Source of the DNA: Neopestalotiopsis rosae | Taxonomy: Eukaryota > Ascomycota > Sordariomycetes > Amphisphaeriales > Sporocadaceae | Assembly (NCBI GenBank): GCA_023078685.1 | Contig: JALGAS010000008.1 | Location: 744,001-808,000 of the forward strand | Direction: 5' to 3' | Length of the DNA: 64,000 nt | In this document: positions 1 to 12,100 of the stretch, in pieces | How the letters are laid out: every line of letters starts with the position of its first letter | Numbering within the stretch: position 1 is the first letter of the stretch | Notes under the pieces: model-generated | Told to the model about the DNA's origin: nothing | Seen by the model: the letters and a program-made list of their open reading frames with translations, nothing else | The model's database searches: none | Made by a program: the position numbers and the translations under genes

Positions 1-600
1 GGTGGACGTCGGCCTCGACACCGATACACCCCGCGTGCAGCGCCGAGAAGAGGGGAACGGTCCTCCAATAGTCGTTATGCGAGTGGCATGGGATCGGCTG
101 CACGTCGCGGAGGAAGTCTGTAGGGTACCACTTCAATCCCTCTGTCCCCGTGTCCGGTTCTCCCCAATTGGAGAAGATCCGATCGGGATCTTCGTCCCAT
201 CCCCATAAACCCCGCGATATTGTGAGCACGAGATCTATACAGGCGAAAATGGCCCTGTTTCGCGTTAGCACGGGAGAAAATATGAAACATGAAGCGGGGT
301 GAAGATCTCTTACAATATTGTCAATGCCCAAAGACTACCGCAGATGAGGTAACCTTCCCGGCGTCTTTTCCGCCTGTGCGGTAATACACGGCCATGCTCG
401 AGACTTTCTGCTTCATCTGTCCTATCGGAATCTATCTCTTCGACGCTGGATCTTTTTATCGGTTGGTATTCAGCTTGACGACGACGGAAGGCCAAGAGGT
501 CTAACAGTACAAACCCCTTCTTCTTGGAGGTGGAGGACGACGACAATGATGACATGCGCTTCATTTTGTCCGATTCTTCGTTATCTGTATAGGAGGACAT
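1..600 (-). CDS. AIM6-like PLC-type phosphodiesterase, 5' part only
   Basis: Two exons are visible on the minus strand: 600-314 and 254-1, joined over a 59-nt intron (313-255, donor GTAAGAG, branch CTAAC, acceptor AACAG). The gene leaves the window at base 1, so only about 180 residues are seen. The N-terminus is a basic Ser/Lys-rich cytosolic stretch. It is followed by one hydrophobic membrane segment (about residues 83-108) that is rebuilt only when the intron is removed, which supports the join. Next comes a [11 protein letters not shown] stretch and then CHSHNDYW (about 152-159) and GVEADVH. His-Asn-Asp plus Glu-Ala-Asp is the active-site signature of the AIM6 branch of PLC-like phosphodiesterases. 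The family is known from a yeast mitochondrial-inheritance screen, and its substrate is not established. The start at 600 is preferred over the upstream alternative at 645, which is not needed for any domain. Confidence 0.82.
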
Positions 601-1941
601 TTTCGCGGATAAGGGAACAAAAGCCCTGGTAAACCCAACCCGCAAAGGGTCTGGAAGGCGGAGGTTGAAGCCGTTGATGAGCGGCTTCGGATGTTCCGAG
701 AACGAAGTGGGATGAGGGACGAGAGAGGGAACAAAGAGAAAATAGAAGATTTGATACTCTATGGCATGCTCACAATGTTCGAGGTGTTTATGACAACTGC
801 AAAATAGGAAGGAGGGACGCCATTGCCATTCATGGCGCGGGGATGCCTCCTGCTCTTAAAGTCTTGGAATTATGGCGAGCTGGGTCCCGTCCGATAGATA
901 GACAGACGAGACGAGACGGAACGCTCACTCACTCACACACACACCTCTACACATGTGTTGGGGGTGCGGCTGACCGATTCGATGCAGTAGTATACAATCT
1001 AGGGGAAAGTATGCTAGCGAAAGCTTACTAGGCTAAGATGAGATCTAAAAATTCTAGACGATGGCAGCACAGGCAAGCAATCAATCAATCCTGCAGCCAA
1101 CGCCACGGGATTGAGGCACATGGGTAGCCATGGGGGGAGAAGCGCAGTGGACGTGAACTGATGGGACCCTTTGTGCGATTTCGTGCTGTGTGCCGGTCGA
1201 AGCGACCAGTCAGCGCCCCGGCTCGTAAGCACATGGGCAAGAGGCACCTAATGCCTGGGCGGGGATATACCCAGACATGCTTAAACGGAGGGATCCACAA
1301 GGGTCCAGACTGCTGGCTGTTACTATTGCACCATCCACCAACTTGCATACCATTGGAAAGAGGCGGAAGGAGGCGCTCAGAAGCTTGCAAAGGCTTGGCA
1401 TTTAGCTTGAATTTCGCGGGGTGAAATGGGTGATTTAACCTAACTTAAGGTAAGGGCTAACTTAGCGTATGATTGCGGACAACAGCCGGTTGGGTCAGCA
1501 ATCGTCGACCCTGCCAAAATCCTGCTGAAGACCTGGACAGACAGGCAGCAGGCAAATGGTGGCACTCGGCAGGGTGTCAGGGTGTCCTTCGTTTTCGGTC
1601 TCTAGTCTGTGTGTCCCGTCTCGCCTCCTCCTCTCCTCTCCGCTCCTGGTTCCTGGCAAGATCCAGCCATCCATTGAGGGGAGGGGAACAAGAGAGAGAG
1701 AAAAAGTCAATGGCTGAGCACTTAAATGACTCAAAAGGTCAAAGTTGAAACAACTCATGGGATGATTCGATTTCAATGAAATGCCCCCATGATATGCTTC
1801 AATGATTTGATCCAACGATCCAACGACATCCTTCAATTCAGGCTATGCTTTAGTCATATGCTTCAATGATATGTTAAAATGACTTGGTTCAATGATATGT
1901 ACAAGAAGATCCCATCAATTCTAAATTAAAAAGACTTTACA
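601..1941. other. Intergenic: AIM6-like promoter and 3' flank of FAD oxidase
   Basis: No reading frame here looks like a gene. It holds a short CT/CA-rich tract (about 924-950), a GA-rich tract near 1691, and the direct-repeat cluster at 1771-1900 listed separately. Confidence 0.6.
1771..1900. repeat. Cluster of TTCAATGAT direct repeats
   Basis: The core TTCAATGAT occurs at 1798-1806, 1862-1870 and 1888-1896, and a shortened copy TTCAATGA starts near 1771. The 15-mer ATATGCTTCAATGAT is present twice exactly (1792-1806 and 1856-1870). The 13-mer TTCAATGATATGT is present twice exactly (1862-1874 and 1888-1900). The cluster lies just beyond the stop codon of the minus-strand FAD oxidase, so on the transcribed strand it would read as repeated ATCATTGAA in the 3' UTR or terminator. 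No function is claimed. Confidence 0.75.
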
Positions 1942-3880
1942 CTAAATCTGACAGAGCTTACCCGAATCCATGTCATAGTCCCAAAACTCACTGTCCACGC
2001 CACTCCAGACAAAGAGAGTGTAGGTGGGATCAAACTCTCTCTTGATCTGCACTAGCCTCTCGTATGAGGAGCCGTAGTAGTCGTGTTTCCACTCGGTATT
2101 GAACGGGTTGGCCTCATTCATATAAGCCCCAGTCTCGGGTGCCCACTCGCGCCAGACGGCCTCCTTGTTCGCATCCAGCCACTCGGCCGCGGCTCGCAGA
2201 GCCACGCGCGGAGTCTGGCCCTCCGTGTCAACGTTGGCACCCCCGGCCAGGACGTGCAGGTAAACGTCGCGCCAGACTGGATTCACGGCGCCGCGCCTCT
2301 CCTCTGGGACGTTGCGCGGTCCAGGTCCTCCCTGCAGCCCAACCGTGAGCATGGTCCCGTCGCCCTCGGTCTGCGATGCCATGATGACTTCGAGGTACGA
2401 GGCCACGTCCGTGACGGCAAGGTCGCCGAGCTGACCGCGTCCAATCAAGCGGCTTGAACCCAGACTGACCTGGCCGGCAGAGCTCGGAGATGAGTTCATT
2501 GACAGGAAGAACTCTGTGTAGTTGCTGCTGCTGGAGGAGTTGCTGATAGTCAACGTCACGAGACTGGAGTCGCCAACAGCTGACATGATGTCATTCTTGA
2601 CAGCCGACATCTGATCATCCATAGTCTCCGTGGTCATATTGAGTGCCCAGACGTTGAAGCTCGCCAGAACTCCAGGAATTGCATCAGACAGCCCGAGAAT
2701 GCTCGATGCAGACGTTCCAGTAAAGGCAGCACCACTACCAGCAAAGCCCTGGTCCATGAGGTCAGGGAAGCTTGACATGAGCTGCGAGAACGCAATCCAC
2801 GTGGCATTGACGGTGGCGTCGCTGTAGTCGGACATGTTGGCTGCCGTGATGCTAACACTAGATGCAGCAATGCTTGCCGGAGTCGGGTAGGTCAAGATGA
2901 CATACTCTGTCACCACTCCGTACTGGCCACCACCGCCGCCGCGAACGGCCCAGAAGAGGTCCTGGTTCTGTACGAAGTTGCAAACCAGGACGTCGCCTCC
3001 GACGGTAGCCACGGTGACCTGAAGAAGCTGGTCGGCGGCCAAACCGTAGGTGCTGGACAGCGGGCCGTGGCCGCCACCTTGGATGTAGCCGCCCAAGCCG
3101 ACGGTTCGATCGACACCGCTAGTCACGATTCGGTTGTATTGTAGAGAGTACAAGAGAGCCTCGCCCCAGTTATTGCCACTTCCTGTCACTAGAACATGAG
3201 CTGTATCATTGGTTCCCGGGATTGACCAGGAATTGTCGATTTCGAGGTCATTGAAGTGGCGAGTCCAGATGGATAGGGAGAAGGCGCCGGTTGATCTACA
3301 ACAGTATCAGCTTTGTCATGCAATCAGGGATAGAACTCGATTTCAAATAGCCGTACCGTCCATTGAGGTCGTGGCCAGTTCCCTTGACTACCACACGAAC
3401 ATTTCTATCAGAAGCCCACTTGAGGGCCGTTGCAACTTGTTCGGGCGTGGTCGCATTGACAGTATAGCTTGGATACCCGCCAACGTGACAGCCCACGGAA
3501 GCATCGTAGCCGGTAGCGTTTGGCGGAAGGCAAGAGTTGTTTGCCCAGATGGGATAGTCGATGGACTCTGGTCGAGACGAGTGAAAGTAAGAGTATCCCC
3601 ATTCGTACGACACATCATCACAGGACTCGGAGGAGCCAAACGGGTTTCCGGCGTAGCAAGAGGACGCGATTGGGATGGTGGAAATCAGTGCCCCGTTGAC
3701 GGAGCTGTTCAGGCTCTGCCATTCCGTCGCCAAGGGCCATTCGGGGTCGCTGGGCGTCACCTTACAGCGAGGCAAAGCAGAGTACGGCGTCGAAGTGTTG
3801 GTGCTGTTGCAGTTGGATCCAGTGACTGCGACCCCGAGAAGTGCGCCCGTCAGAAGTGCGGAAGTCTTAAGGCTGAACAT
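1942..3880 (-). CDS. Secreted BBE-type FAD-linked oxidase (isoamyl alcohol oxidase-like)
   Basis: Exons 3880-3357 and 3295-1942 join over a 61-nt intron (3356-3296) to give 625 aa. The join restores GTGHDLNGRSTG, the FAD-binding PP-loop stretch with the His that usually carries covalent FAD. The first about 20 residues (MFSLKTSALLTGALLGVAV) are a signal peptide, and many NxS/T sites follow, so the enzyme is probably secreted and glycosylated. The second flavin loop reads GGYIQGGGHG and has no Cys where bicovalent berberine-bridge enzymes carry one, so single His attachment is likely. The C-terminus has the BBE motif (YYGSSYERLVQIKREFDP). The N-terminal Cys-rich pre-domain resembles fungal isoamyl alcohol oxidases (mreA type). 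The substrate cannot be told from sequence. Related secreted oxidases act on alcohols, oligosaccharides or secondary metabolites, but no biosynthetic genes flank it. Confidence 0.88.
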
Positions 3881-5322
3881 GGTGCTGAAAGGTGACCGTA
3901 TAACCTTCGGAGAGCGTGTCCTTGAACTAGTAGAGAAGGCTGCTACCTAACGCGCTCATCACAGGCTCCCACTCTGATATATATATATATGGTCATATAT
4001 ACATTTGTAGCACGGGTATAGCGGGCACACGCCGCGAACTAGGGGAGATCGCGAGTTTGCCGACAAATGCGAATTGTTCGGGACCATGACCCGCTGCCTT
4101 CAATCCGAAAAATAAACATGTTAGCATTCGTCCATTATCGTACATACCTTACCTTGCCTTCTTCACGGTCCGTAAAATAGGGCAACCGGTCACTACGGCA
4201 TTTGTAAAGCGCCGGCGCGGATATCACAATTTTACCACAACTTCGCCTTTGTGACATCACGCGGCGCAGTATATGCTCAATGCGACGCGTGTTGTATGCT
4301 ATTGTCCTCCATTCTTAGGCTCTAGGTAAAGTCCCCTACCCACCGGCACTGGCCGAGCTAGGATATATCTGAACATCGGGGGAGGCTTAGCGACTATTCG
4401 GGAATGCGTAAATTCTCTTATTGGAGGCTTAGTCTGGATGCTCCACCTGTTATATAATAGCTGGACCCATCATGTCCTTGGACAGTGGGCCCGGCACTTT
4501 ACATAAGAAAGGGAGATGGGCGCCAAGTACGAAATTTCGGCACGATAATTGCGTATTCTCTTTGCCTTATAGTGAATAAGCTCATCCTCGGTCACAATTC
4601 TAGCTGCCTAGAAACACTGCCGCCTGCCGAGTGGCAGCATTAAACGGATTACCTTACGGATATCACTTGGCAAGTGTATAGCATTCGGGAAATAGTACCC
4701 TGCATCATCCTCACTATTGCCTTAGCCAACACTTGTCCAAGCATGACCACCAAAGCAGCAGTGATTCGCTTGTCATCAGTATAAAGTCTGTTTGCACCAC
4801 CGACAGAGCTTTGCCATCAACTGAGGCTCGCTAAGAGTCTATTCTTGTTAGCGTAGGAAATTTAGTTATCGACATGTGCGCAGGATTTCTACTTTCCAGA
4901 ATTAATCTAAGTAGGATACTATGTTTCATTATATTTGGTTTTTTGTGCTTCTGGGTCAAAGGATAATTTGAGAAAAGTCTCAATCATGCCTGGCAACTCT
5001 TACAGCACCACGGATTCAAAGCTCTCTGATCTGATTGGCACGCATTTCTTAGTACTGTAACTTCGCGAGGTGGGGATACCCAGTAACCCATATGTATTAT
5101 CTTTTCTCTTCTGCATGATAGATACTGACTATGAGAGGCAGACAAAGCGGGCCGACTGCTACTTCAACAACTGATACGACTGAAAGGACAACTTATGAGC
5201 TCTAAAAATTTCGCTGAGGTACAAAAGAAAAGCGGCTATTGGTACATATGACTATCTTTTTGTAGATTGTTTCCAACAATCACGGTGTTCATGCGCAGAA
5301 CGGTTTCGAGTCCACACGCTGA
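3881..5322. other. Intergenic, AT-rich; FAD oxidase promoter and RTA1-like 3' flank
   Basis: About 1.4 kb with frequent stops in all frames and raised AT content from about 4600 to 5300. Apart from the AT tract listed separately, no gene, tRNA or repeat was recognised. Confidence 0.55.
3977..3990 (-). promoter_or_regulatory. (AT)7 TATA-like tract upstream of FAD oxidase
   Basis: An uninterrupted alternating AT tract lies about 97-110 bases upstream of the minus-strand start at 3880. It is followed by a second short TATATA run near 3995-4002. The distance fits a fungal TATA element plus a short leader. The call rests on position and composition only. Confidence 0.4.
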
Positions 5323-6228
5323 CTATTTCATCGCCAATTCGTTTTCCAAATCTGCAGCCTTGTAGGCCCGCAGGGCAGTTCGCACCAGCTTGCCGGGGTG
5401 CAGGATAATCATGACCACCACGGCTGCAAACATGAAGACGGCATCAAAAATGTAGAGATAGGCCTCAGTCGAGTAAATGGCTCCGTCGCTGCCCTGGTTC
5501 TGTTCGATGATGCGGATGAAATTGCGGACCAAGAACAGTCCGCTCACAGTATATAATCCATAATAGTAACGCCTCCAGTTGACGTCTGGTGCAGCTCTCG
5601 CGAGCTCATATTGTCGTTCGTTGAGGCGCTTGTGCGAGACGGCGAGGGCGACGATGAACAGGGCAAAGGCGGCCACCTGAACAACCAGACCCGCGAGCAA
5701 TAACGTGGGCCCGCTGGCGCTGTCCGACATGATGGTGCCGGCAAACTGCGTGGCGAAGCAGAACATGTCGATGAGCACAAAGAGCTTGGCCTGCCAGCGG
5801 GGGCTAAAGATGGAGCAGTCCTCGGCGTGGAGCGCATGGAGGATTCGACCCGGGGACATGTAGATCATGGCGGCCAACATGGGCGGCGAGACAAAGATCA
5901 ACAGGTATTGAATGATGTACGGCAGTGTTTGGCGTACGTTGTCGTGCGACATTGAACGCATATAATAGCCACCTGCCTCCACTGGAGTTGACCATTAGCT
6001 TTCCGTATCGACACAGAATCATGTACCGCCTCCAAAGCCACACTTACTGGCACAGCCAATGACCATGGGAAAAGGGAAAAAAACTCGATATGGGATCATG
6101 AGTATAAGGTGCACAATAGCAGCGACTCCAAAGAGACCGAGAAAAGCGTAGGCGGGAGGCTGCGATGGATTGTAAGGGTAAAGGTCAAAGGGAGCGTATC
6201 CCGACGTTGTATTCGTGGAATTCGACAT
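5323..6228 (-). CDS. RTA1-family seven-helix membrane protein
   Basis: Exon 1 (6228-6048) and exon 2 (5981-5323) join over a 66-nt intron (6047-5982; donor GTAAGTG, branch GCTAATG, acceptor CCAG) to give 279 aa, a normal length for the family. The join makes VIGCAMEAGGYYMRS, the conserved stretch at the start of the second helix region of RTA1-like proteins. About seven hydrophobic segments can be traced, and the N-terminus is short and carries NxS/T sites. Yeast relatives Rta1, Rsb1 and Rtm1 are plasma-membrane proteins linked to sphingoid long-chain-base export and resistance to aminocholesterol or other toxic lipids. The substrate of this copy is unknown. The start MSNST is chosen because it directly precedes the family-like N-terminus. 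An in-frame ATG farther upstream (6444) would add 72 unsupported residues. Confidence 0.88.
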
Positions 6229-7287
6229 TGTTAAACGATTGACTGAGGCGCAAAAAGAATCTAAGGAATGAGTGCAAATAGAATAGAACAATGATTGCAG
6301 ACTGAAAGCAATGTAAAGGACATGGCGAACTAGAAATATTTTTGGCATCGTAAGGGGATTTATGGCATGAACAATAGTAAAAGATGATTGCAAGTTGGCT
6401 GGCAATACTCTAATCGTTTCGGCGGGCACTGGAGTCGTATTCACAATGCGAAAAATGCGTTATTGGCTGGCATAGCCTAGCGCCGTCCCTTGCCGAAACG
6501 GCTCCATCTTATAACACAAACTAGAAGGGACCCCGATCGGCTTGGCATTCTGTTCAGTGGTAGAAAATAACTAGATTTAACGAGGACGCGCAACAGAGCC
6601 TCACTTCTTGTAGGCCGTTCCCGTACCCATTTCCATGTAAACCCGTAGCTTCTTATCCTTCTAGTGTGGGACCAGAGAAGCAGGAAGGATTGAAAATAGA
6701 ATCGCCAAGCCCGCCGTCAAGTGATCCATTCGCCAGCCAGGCACCCGTTTGATTCCACTTTACGCGTTACATGGTATGTGACATGGTATTCTCTCAAAAT
6801 ACATGCTTGTCACTGACTTACAAGTCTTCTCCGTGTTGAGATTGTTCTCTAAGAACGAAAAGGAAATTTTCTAGGTGTAAGCGGAGTCGTGGGTACGAAA
6901 ATAATGACCTGGACTATCACATGCGCCATAACGTTCCGCTCTGTGAAATAAAAGTGAAGATATAGGGTAATATCACGACCAGTGTGCTCCGTATATGTAG
7001 ATGTTTACTGAAAGTTGTATGCTTTAGACTGCACAGACTTCTTGAAGCCGTTCGGTGCATACCTCGACGTACTCTACTTGGAATTATGGCAGGTACTTGG
7101 CAACTCGATGGCCTTGGATGACAGCCATGGCGCTAGAAGGGCAGTGGGGGCGGGCCACACTTAGGTGGGGCACTGGCCATCCATGCCAAGTGCTCTTTTA
7201 CATTTTTTTCCTTATCGATGCTGAGTTGACTGGCGGGATCGTCGAGCGCTTGACATCTTCACATTGCACAGCACAATTACCTTGACA
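6229..7287. other. Intergenic between divergent RTA1-like and basic-protein genes
   Basis: About 1.06 kb, presumably holding both promoters because the flanking genes point away from each other. No further gene was seen. Confidence 0.55.
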
Positions 7288-8308
7288 ATGCCTCACAAAC
7301 ACACCCGGAGAGATAAGGACGACTCTACGTAAGTTATCTCTGGTTTGCTCTTGATGCGCCAAAGATTAGCTCGCTGACCTACTCGGACACAGGTTCGATT
7401 TGCCGCCTACGCAAATCGCACGTCCTTTACCGGTCAAGGACAACTCGATTTTTACGAAAACCGACGAAGATGCCAAAGCAAAAAAGCGCAAGAGAGAAGG
7501 TGGTCAAAATGACATGCCGCGGGCTTTTAGGAGGCTGATGGCCTACTCCGACGGCAAGAAGCCAAGGTCGGGACTCGACAATGGCGATGCGCCAGCAGCG
7601 AAACCCAAGAAAAAGAAGAACGACAACAAGAAGACTGCCGACGAGCAGGCACCTGCTGCCGAGACAGAAACCAAGGGAAAGCCAGAGGTACCTACCATTC
7701 GACCGGGCGAGCGCATGTCGGAATTTGCTGCGCGCGTAGACGCTGCACTGCCGGTCGGTGGATTGATCAACAAGAGCGCAAAGAATGGAAAGGATCCGCT
7801 GGGTCTCAAAGTGAAGCGCACTAGAAAGGAAAGGCAGATGCACAAGCTGTATGACGAATGGAGAGAAGAGGAACGCAAGATCCAAGAACAAAAAGCTGAA
7901 GAGGCGGAAGAAAAGGCTGAGAAGGAGATGGACGACGAGGAGGCCGGCATATCGTGGAAGGCCAACATCCCTCCAGCTCCTACAACGGGCAAAAAGAAGA
8001 AGAAGGGCAAGCGAACCAAGTATCTGGATGAGGTTGCCGGCGCCGAGGAGGATCCTTGGGAAGAGCTCAAGCGGAAACGAGGCGAGTCGAGGCCTGGACT
8101 TCACGATATTGCAAAGGCGCCGCCAGAGCTGAAGCTCAAGAAGCCCAAGAAGCTGACTGTCCGTGGCGCCACTGTAGCCGTTGACGGTGTCCCCAAGGCT
8201 GCGGGCAGTTTGAGGAGACGAGAGGAGCTTCAAGAGGTCAGGGACGATATTGTCGCCCAGTACCGAAAGTTAATGGATGGAAAGAGGCCAAGTCTTCGTC
8301 AACCATAG
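7288..8308 (+). CDS. Conserved basic, probably nucleolar protein of unknown function
   Basis: Exon 1 is only 41 nt (7288-7328). A 64-nt intron (7329-7392, donor GTAAGTT, acceptor ACACAG) leads to exon 2 (7393-8308), giving 318 aa. The short first exon adds MPHKHTRRDKDDST before FDLPPTQIARPLPV. The protein is very rich in Lys/Arg/Glu. It has a central KKKKNDNKK basic patch (about residue 85), a predicted coiled coil with KLYDEWREEERKIQEQKAEE (about 165-205), a second basic patch KKKKKGKRTK (about 210-220), and a conserved-looking C-terminus (KAAGSLRRREELQEVR). From memory this layout belongs to a family found widely in filamentous ascomycetes and annotated only as hypothetical. Composition suggests a nuclear or nucleolar site, perhaps ribosome assembly, but no named domain is visible. 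Confidence 0.82.
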
Positions 8309-9194
8309 AAATGAAGGAGAACTCGTCCTGTTTTTACTTTTGCTGAACATTGATCACACGTCGGAAATCCTGTCGCCGATTGGATTTGTTGTAAAGCATC
8401 TTCCGGGCTTTTCCATATTGGTGAGGGTCACTGGCCGTAATCTATGCCATAAGCATTTGGAGTCTTCCTTGATGGCATGTCTGGTGAGGATCAGATACCA
8501 TATTCTAGATACCCATGGACGAATCGTGAAATTCTACTGAGATACAATGCACTGAATTTACGAGCACGAATTTCCGCGTTTGATCCCAACCTTCTTGATG
8601 CTGCGAGGTTCCAATACATTGAGGTACCGACAGGCACCGACTCCAGTCGCTGGAAGCTTTGGTCCAGTATCGCCCCACCTGGAATCGCCTGGGGGAAAAG
8701 AGCTGTCTCAAAAAATTTCGGGAGCCTACAGGTTCGATTCTCCTTTGGCCTCAAACGCGACTTTTCATCCTCTGATCAATTACCGCCATCGCGATGCCTA
8801 TGCCCAGCACACTTAATCATTTCTCAGTGCAGTTTTCTGAAGTGTAATATCCTTTTTCCATTGCAGCTACTATCAGAACGCCTGTGATTTCGCCAAGAAC
8901 TTTCTCACTTCACCGGACCATTGCCAAACTCTACCAGCACGCGAGCAAGCTACCTAATCTAGGATTTTTGGCCATCGGGAGCAATTTGACCCTCTGGTTT
9001 GGACGTCTTGCCCATTATCCTTTGCAATCCGCACATCAAGGACAATTTTCGAAAATCTGGCCAGCCTCAATTTCAAGAGCCATCGCCTACAAATCTGAAG
9101 CAAAATCTTGATATCCTCAGCTACCTACCCAGCCAAAGCTCAACTCTACGGTATTGCGACCCAGCGCACTTATGTCTATCAGCAATCGTGAAAG
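8309..9194. other. Intergenic before the TFIIIC gene
   Basis: About 0.9 kb. A GGTTCGATTCT stretch near 8727 looks like a tRNA B box, but no cloverleaf can be built around it. No gene is supported. Confidence 0.55.
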
Positions 9195-12100
9195 ATGGAG
9201 CAAGGACTCGATGAGCTGATCGAGTCACTCCTGACCAAAATCGCATTTTCAGGATTGGAAGGTGAGCTGGCTGCGTTTGCACTTACGCCTCCAACCACGA
9301 ATATGAGCTTACACTATTTTAGGACTGTCTGCCCCAGCATTTGTCAAGGCAGTTGCTTCCTTCTATGGCCACGGCGAGGCTACAAATGGTGGGCATGAAG
9401 CATCAGACAACAAACAGATCACGGCGGAGGAGGTCGCTCATGCATCGATCGTTTGGAAATGGGTCACGAAAAGAAAAGATGTCATCGTGACACCGAAAAG
9501 TGCTGCAAAGCGGCCACTCGCAGATCTGATTCCCCAATTCAAGTCTTCTGATCCAGCAACGGAGTCAGCAGCAGAGCAAAACATAAATGATGAAGATTCA
9601 TCAGGCGACACTGCCCAAGACCAAGTCCGATTACTCTTGTCAGAGGAACGTCAGTGGAGGGCTATTGCAGGCCATGGTCCCGACTACAAACGAATTCCCG
9701 TCTTTGAATGGAAGGCTCTTGTCGCCATCGCGTCCGTGGGGACAGCGGGCATTCTGCAGGGTGACCTTACAAGATTAACCGGGCAAGACAAGCGCTCACT
9801 ACCTACACGCACTGACGCCCTGGCACGAAAAGGCTACATTATCAAAAAACAAACCATGCTTCGAGGATGCAAAACGAGCAAGCTATGGCTGGCTCAATTC
9901 TCCGACAGCGTTCAAGATGAAGATGATTCACCTCGCGGATTACCTGAAGATGTGCTCAACACTCCGGCAAGCGATATCACGGACAATTGGGATCCTGTTC
10001 CGTTCAGCCACTTATACACCCAAGAGCCGCTCAATTACTTGTCCATCTCGCAGGCTTTTCTCATGATCCTCAAGGCTTTCAGTGCCATGCGGTACTGCGA
10101 TCTCCGTTCCAAGATGCAGGTAGAAAGACACGTTACTATCATGCGTGGACTCGCTAAATCCTCGCGATGGTGGGCCAGGGTGGGAGTGGTACGATTTGAG
10201 CCAATGCACTCCAAGCAGAAAAACAAGCTCTTCAAAGATTGTCTCAAGTACGTTCGGGATCCAACGCCCAAAGAGTGGGCGGACTATATGAGCACTCCAA
10301 AGGCGAACCTCCGAATCCCTTCGACGCGGCGGAAAAACAAGAAATCTGCCGCGTCAAAGATGGATACCGCGATAGAGGCGTCGCCGCAAAAGCAGAAGAA
10401 TGGTAAAGGCTCCGCAGCTAAAAAATCACCAAAAATTCCTCCAAGCTCTGCATTGATCAAATTGTCAGCTTGGGATCCTTACAAGCCCCTGCCTAGCACG
10501 TTCTTCGAGATCATCAAACGTGGTGGTGAAAAGGGCTCTTCCAATACCGAACTTGGCATGTTCAATCTCGGCTGGCCATATCGCAAATTTATCTCCACAT
10601 TGACCACCTTGATCAGCTTGCCGCGTTCTTTGCCGCCGCACCTACAGCCATTTGCTGTTCGCTCGGACTTTACGCGAGTAGGCAGGACAATGACCTACAA
10701 ATTCTATGCGCATCAGACTCCTCCAAAGACTCTTGATGGTCTGCCAGAGCAAGTGGAAACCCAAGGAGGCGACAATCCAACAAACGTTCACGAGCCTGTA
10801 TTAGATGACAATCCTTTCCCGGCTCCTCTTTCAGGCCAATTTCTGAAATCGGGCGGTCGAGCAAAGGGCTTCAGGCCAGTCTTGGGAGCCAGGGTGGTTC
10901 AGAGAGCTGGCCTCAAACGGGACGATGAAGATGAAGATGATATCGTGCCAGCCGCAAGAAAGCGAGCGAGACGCTCATCACCTGTGCGCGTAGAATCAAG
11001 TCCAAGGGAGCAAACTCCACGCCCAGCTCTACCACCAGGCGTCTACTATGGGAAGAAAAACTCCCTAGACCCTTTCAAAAGCAAAGGTCGACCACGCAAC
11101 TCGATCGTCATGAAATTTGTGTCTCCAATCCTTCGTGATCCCGAGTTCTTCAATCGACCTCGATCAAGCGCAGGTACCAGAACCACCAAGACACCCGTTC
11201 CAGAAGGTGCAGGTCAAATTGAACCCGACGAAACTGCAAATAATGTAGAGACGCCTAATGATGATGTAACGGCGATTGGACTCGAGACCCCAGTGCAACG
11301 AAGACAGAAGGTAGCACGTGGCCGAGGAAGCAGCAACAAGCGATTTCAGTGTGACAAGTGCGGCGTTGGCTATAAAAACATCAATGGTCTTGAATACCAC
11401 CAACAGAAGTCGCAGACCGCTTGCAATCCCGACTGGCAGCCTGCTCCCCAGGCTGCTGCAACGAAGGAGCCACCCAGTCGAACCGAGCAACACGACAGCA
11501 ATGACTCACAGGACGAGGCAAACGACTCAACGCAGAAATCAGCTGCGACCCCGAAGCGCCCACTCCCATCGCGCCGGCCGAAACTCGCTGTATCTGCGCC
11601 ACCGGTGCCAGCTCAAACTGCCCGAGCTGCTACTCGCCGTGTTACTGTTCAGCCAGTGGCAGTACATGGCGTGATCGACGTACCAGTGACTGGCAAGACA
11701 CGAGACTCTGAGACACCACTTCGAACAGAAGCAAGACGTGCATCGATGGAGCCCCATACCCTTCCAGCTACGGCCTCTCCTGCCAGGACTGCGGCCATGG
11801 GAATCTCCAGCCGCATTCAGGAGACCCGCACTCCTTCAAGCACGGGTGGAGGTCAGAAACTCTATGGCAAGGTCAAGATGGAACAAGATCGAAAGAAGTC
11901 TACGATCGAGCTTATACAACAGCTTCTTGAGCGAAATGACCAAGTGCTTCCTGGCGATGTCTCATTGTACTGTCTCGTTGCTGGAACCTGGTCCCGAGAA
12001 GTAAAAGACGCTTCATTGCCTGTTTATGAATGGAAACAGTTCCAAAGACTAATCAAAAGTATGGAAAGAGAGCACAAGATCACCTCTCACCACTATGGCA

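Noticed and set aside
7427..8233. 268-codon minus-strand frame over the basic-protein gene
   Set aside because: It is the antisense of a Lys/Glu-rich coding exon, which naturally yields Leu/Phe-rich frames without stops. The plus-strand gene has a clear intron and a family-like product.
8710..8750. tRNA-like B box (GGTTCGATTCT)
   Set aside because: The flanking 5-bp T stem does not pair, no matching acceptor stem or A box is found upstream, and no cloverleaf can be formed.
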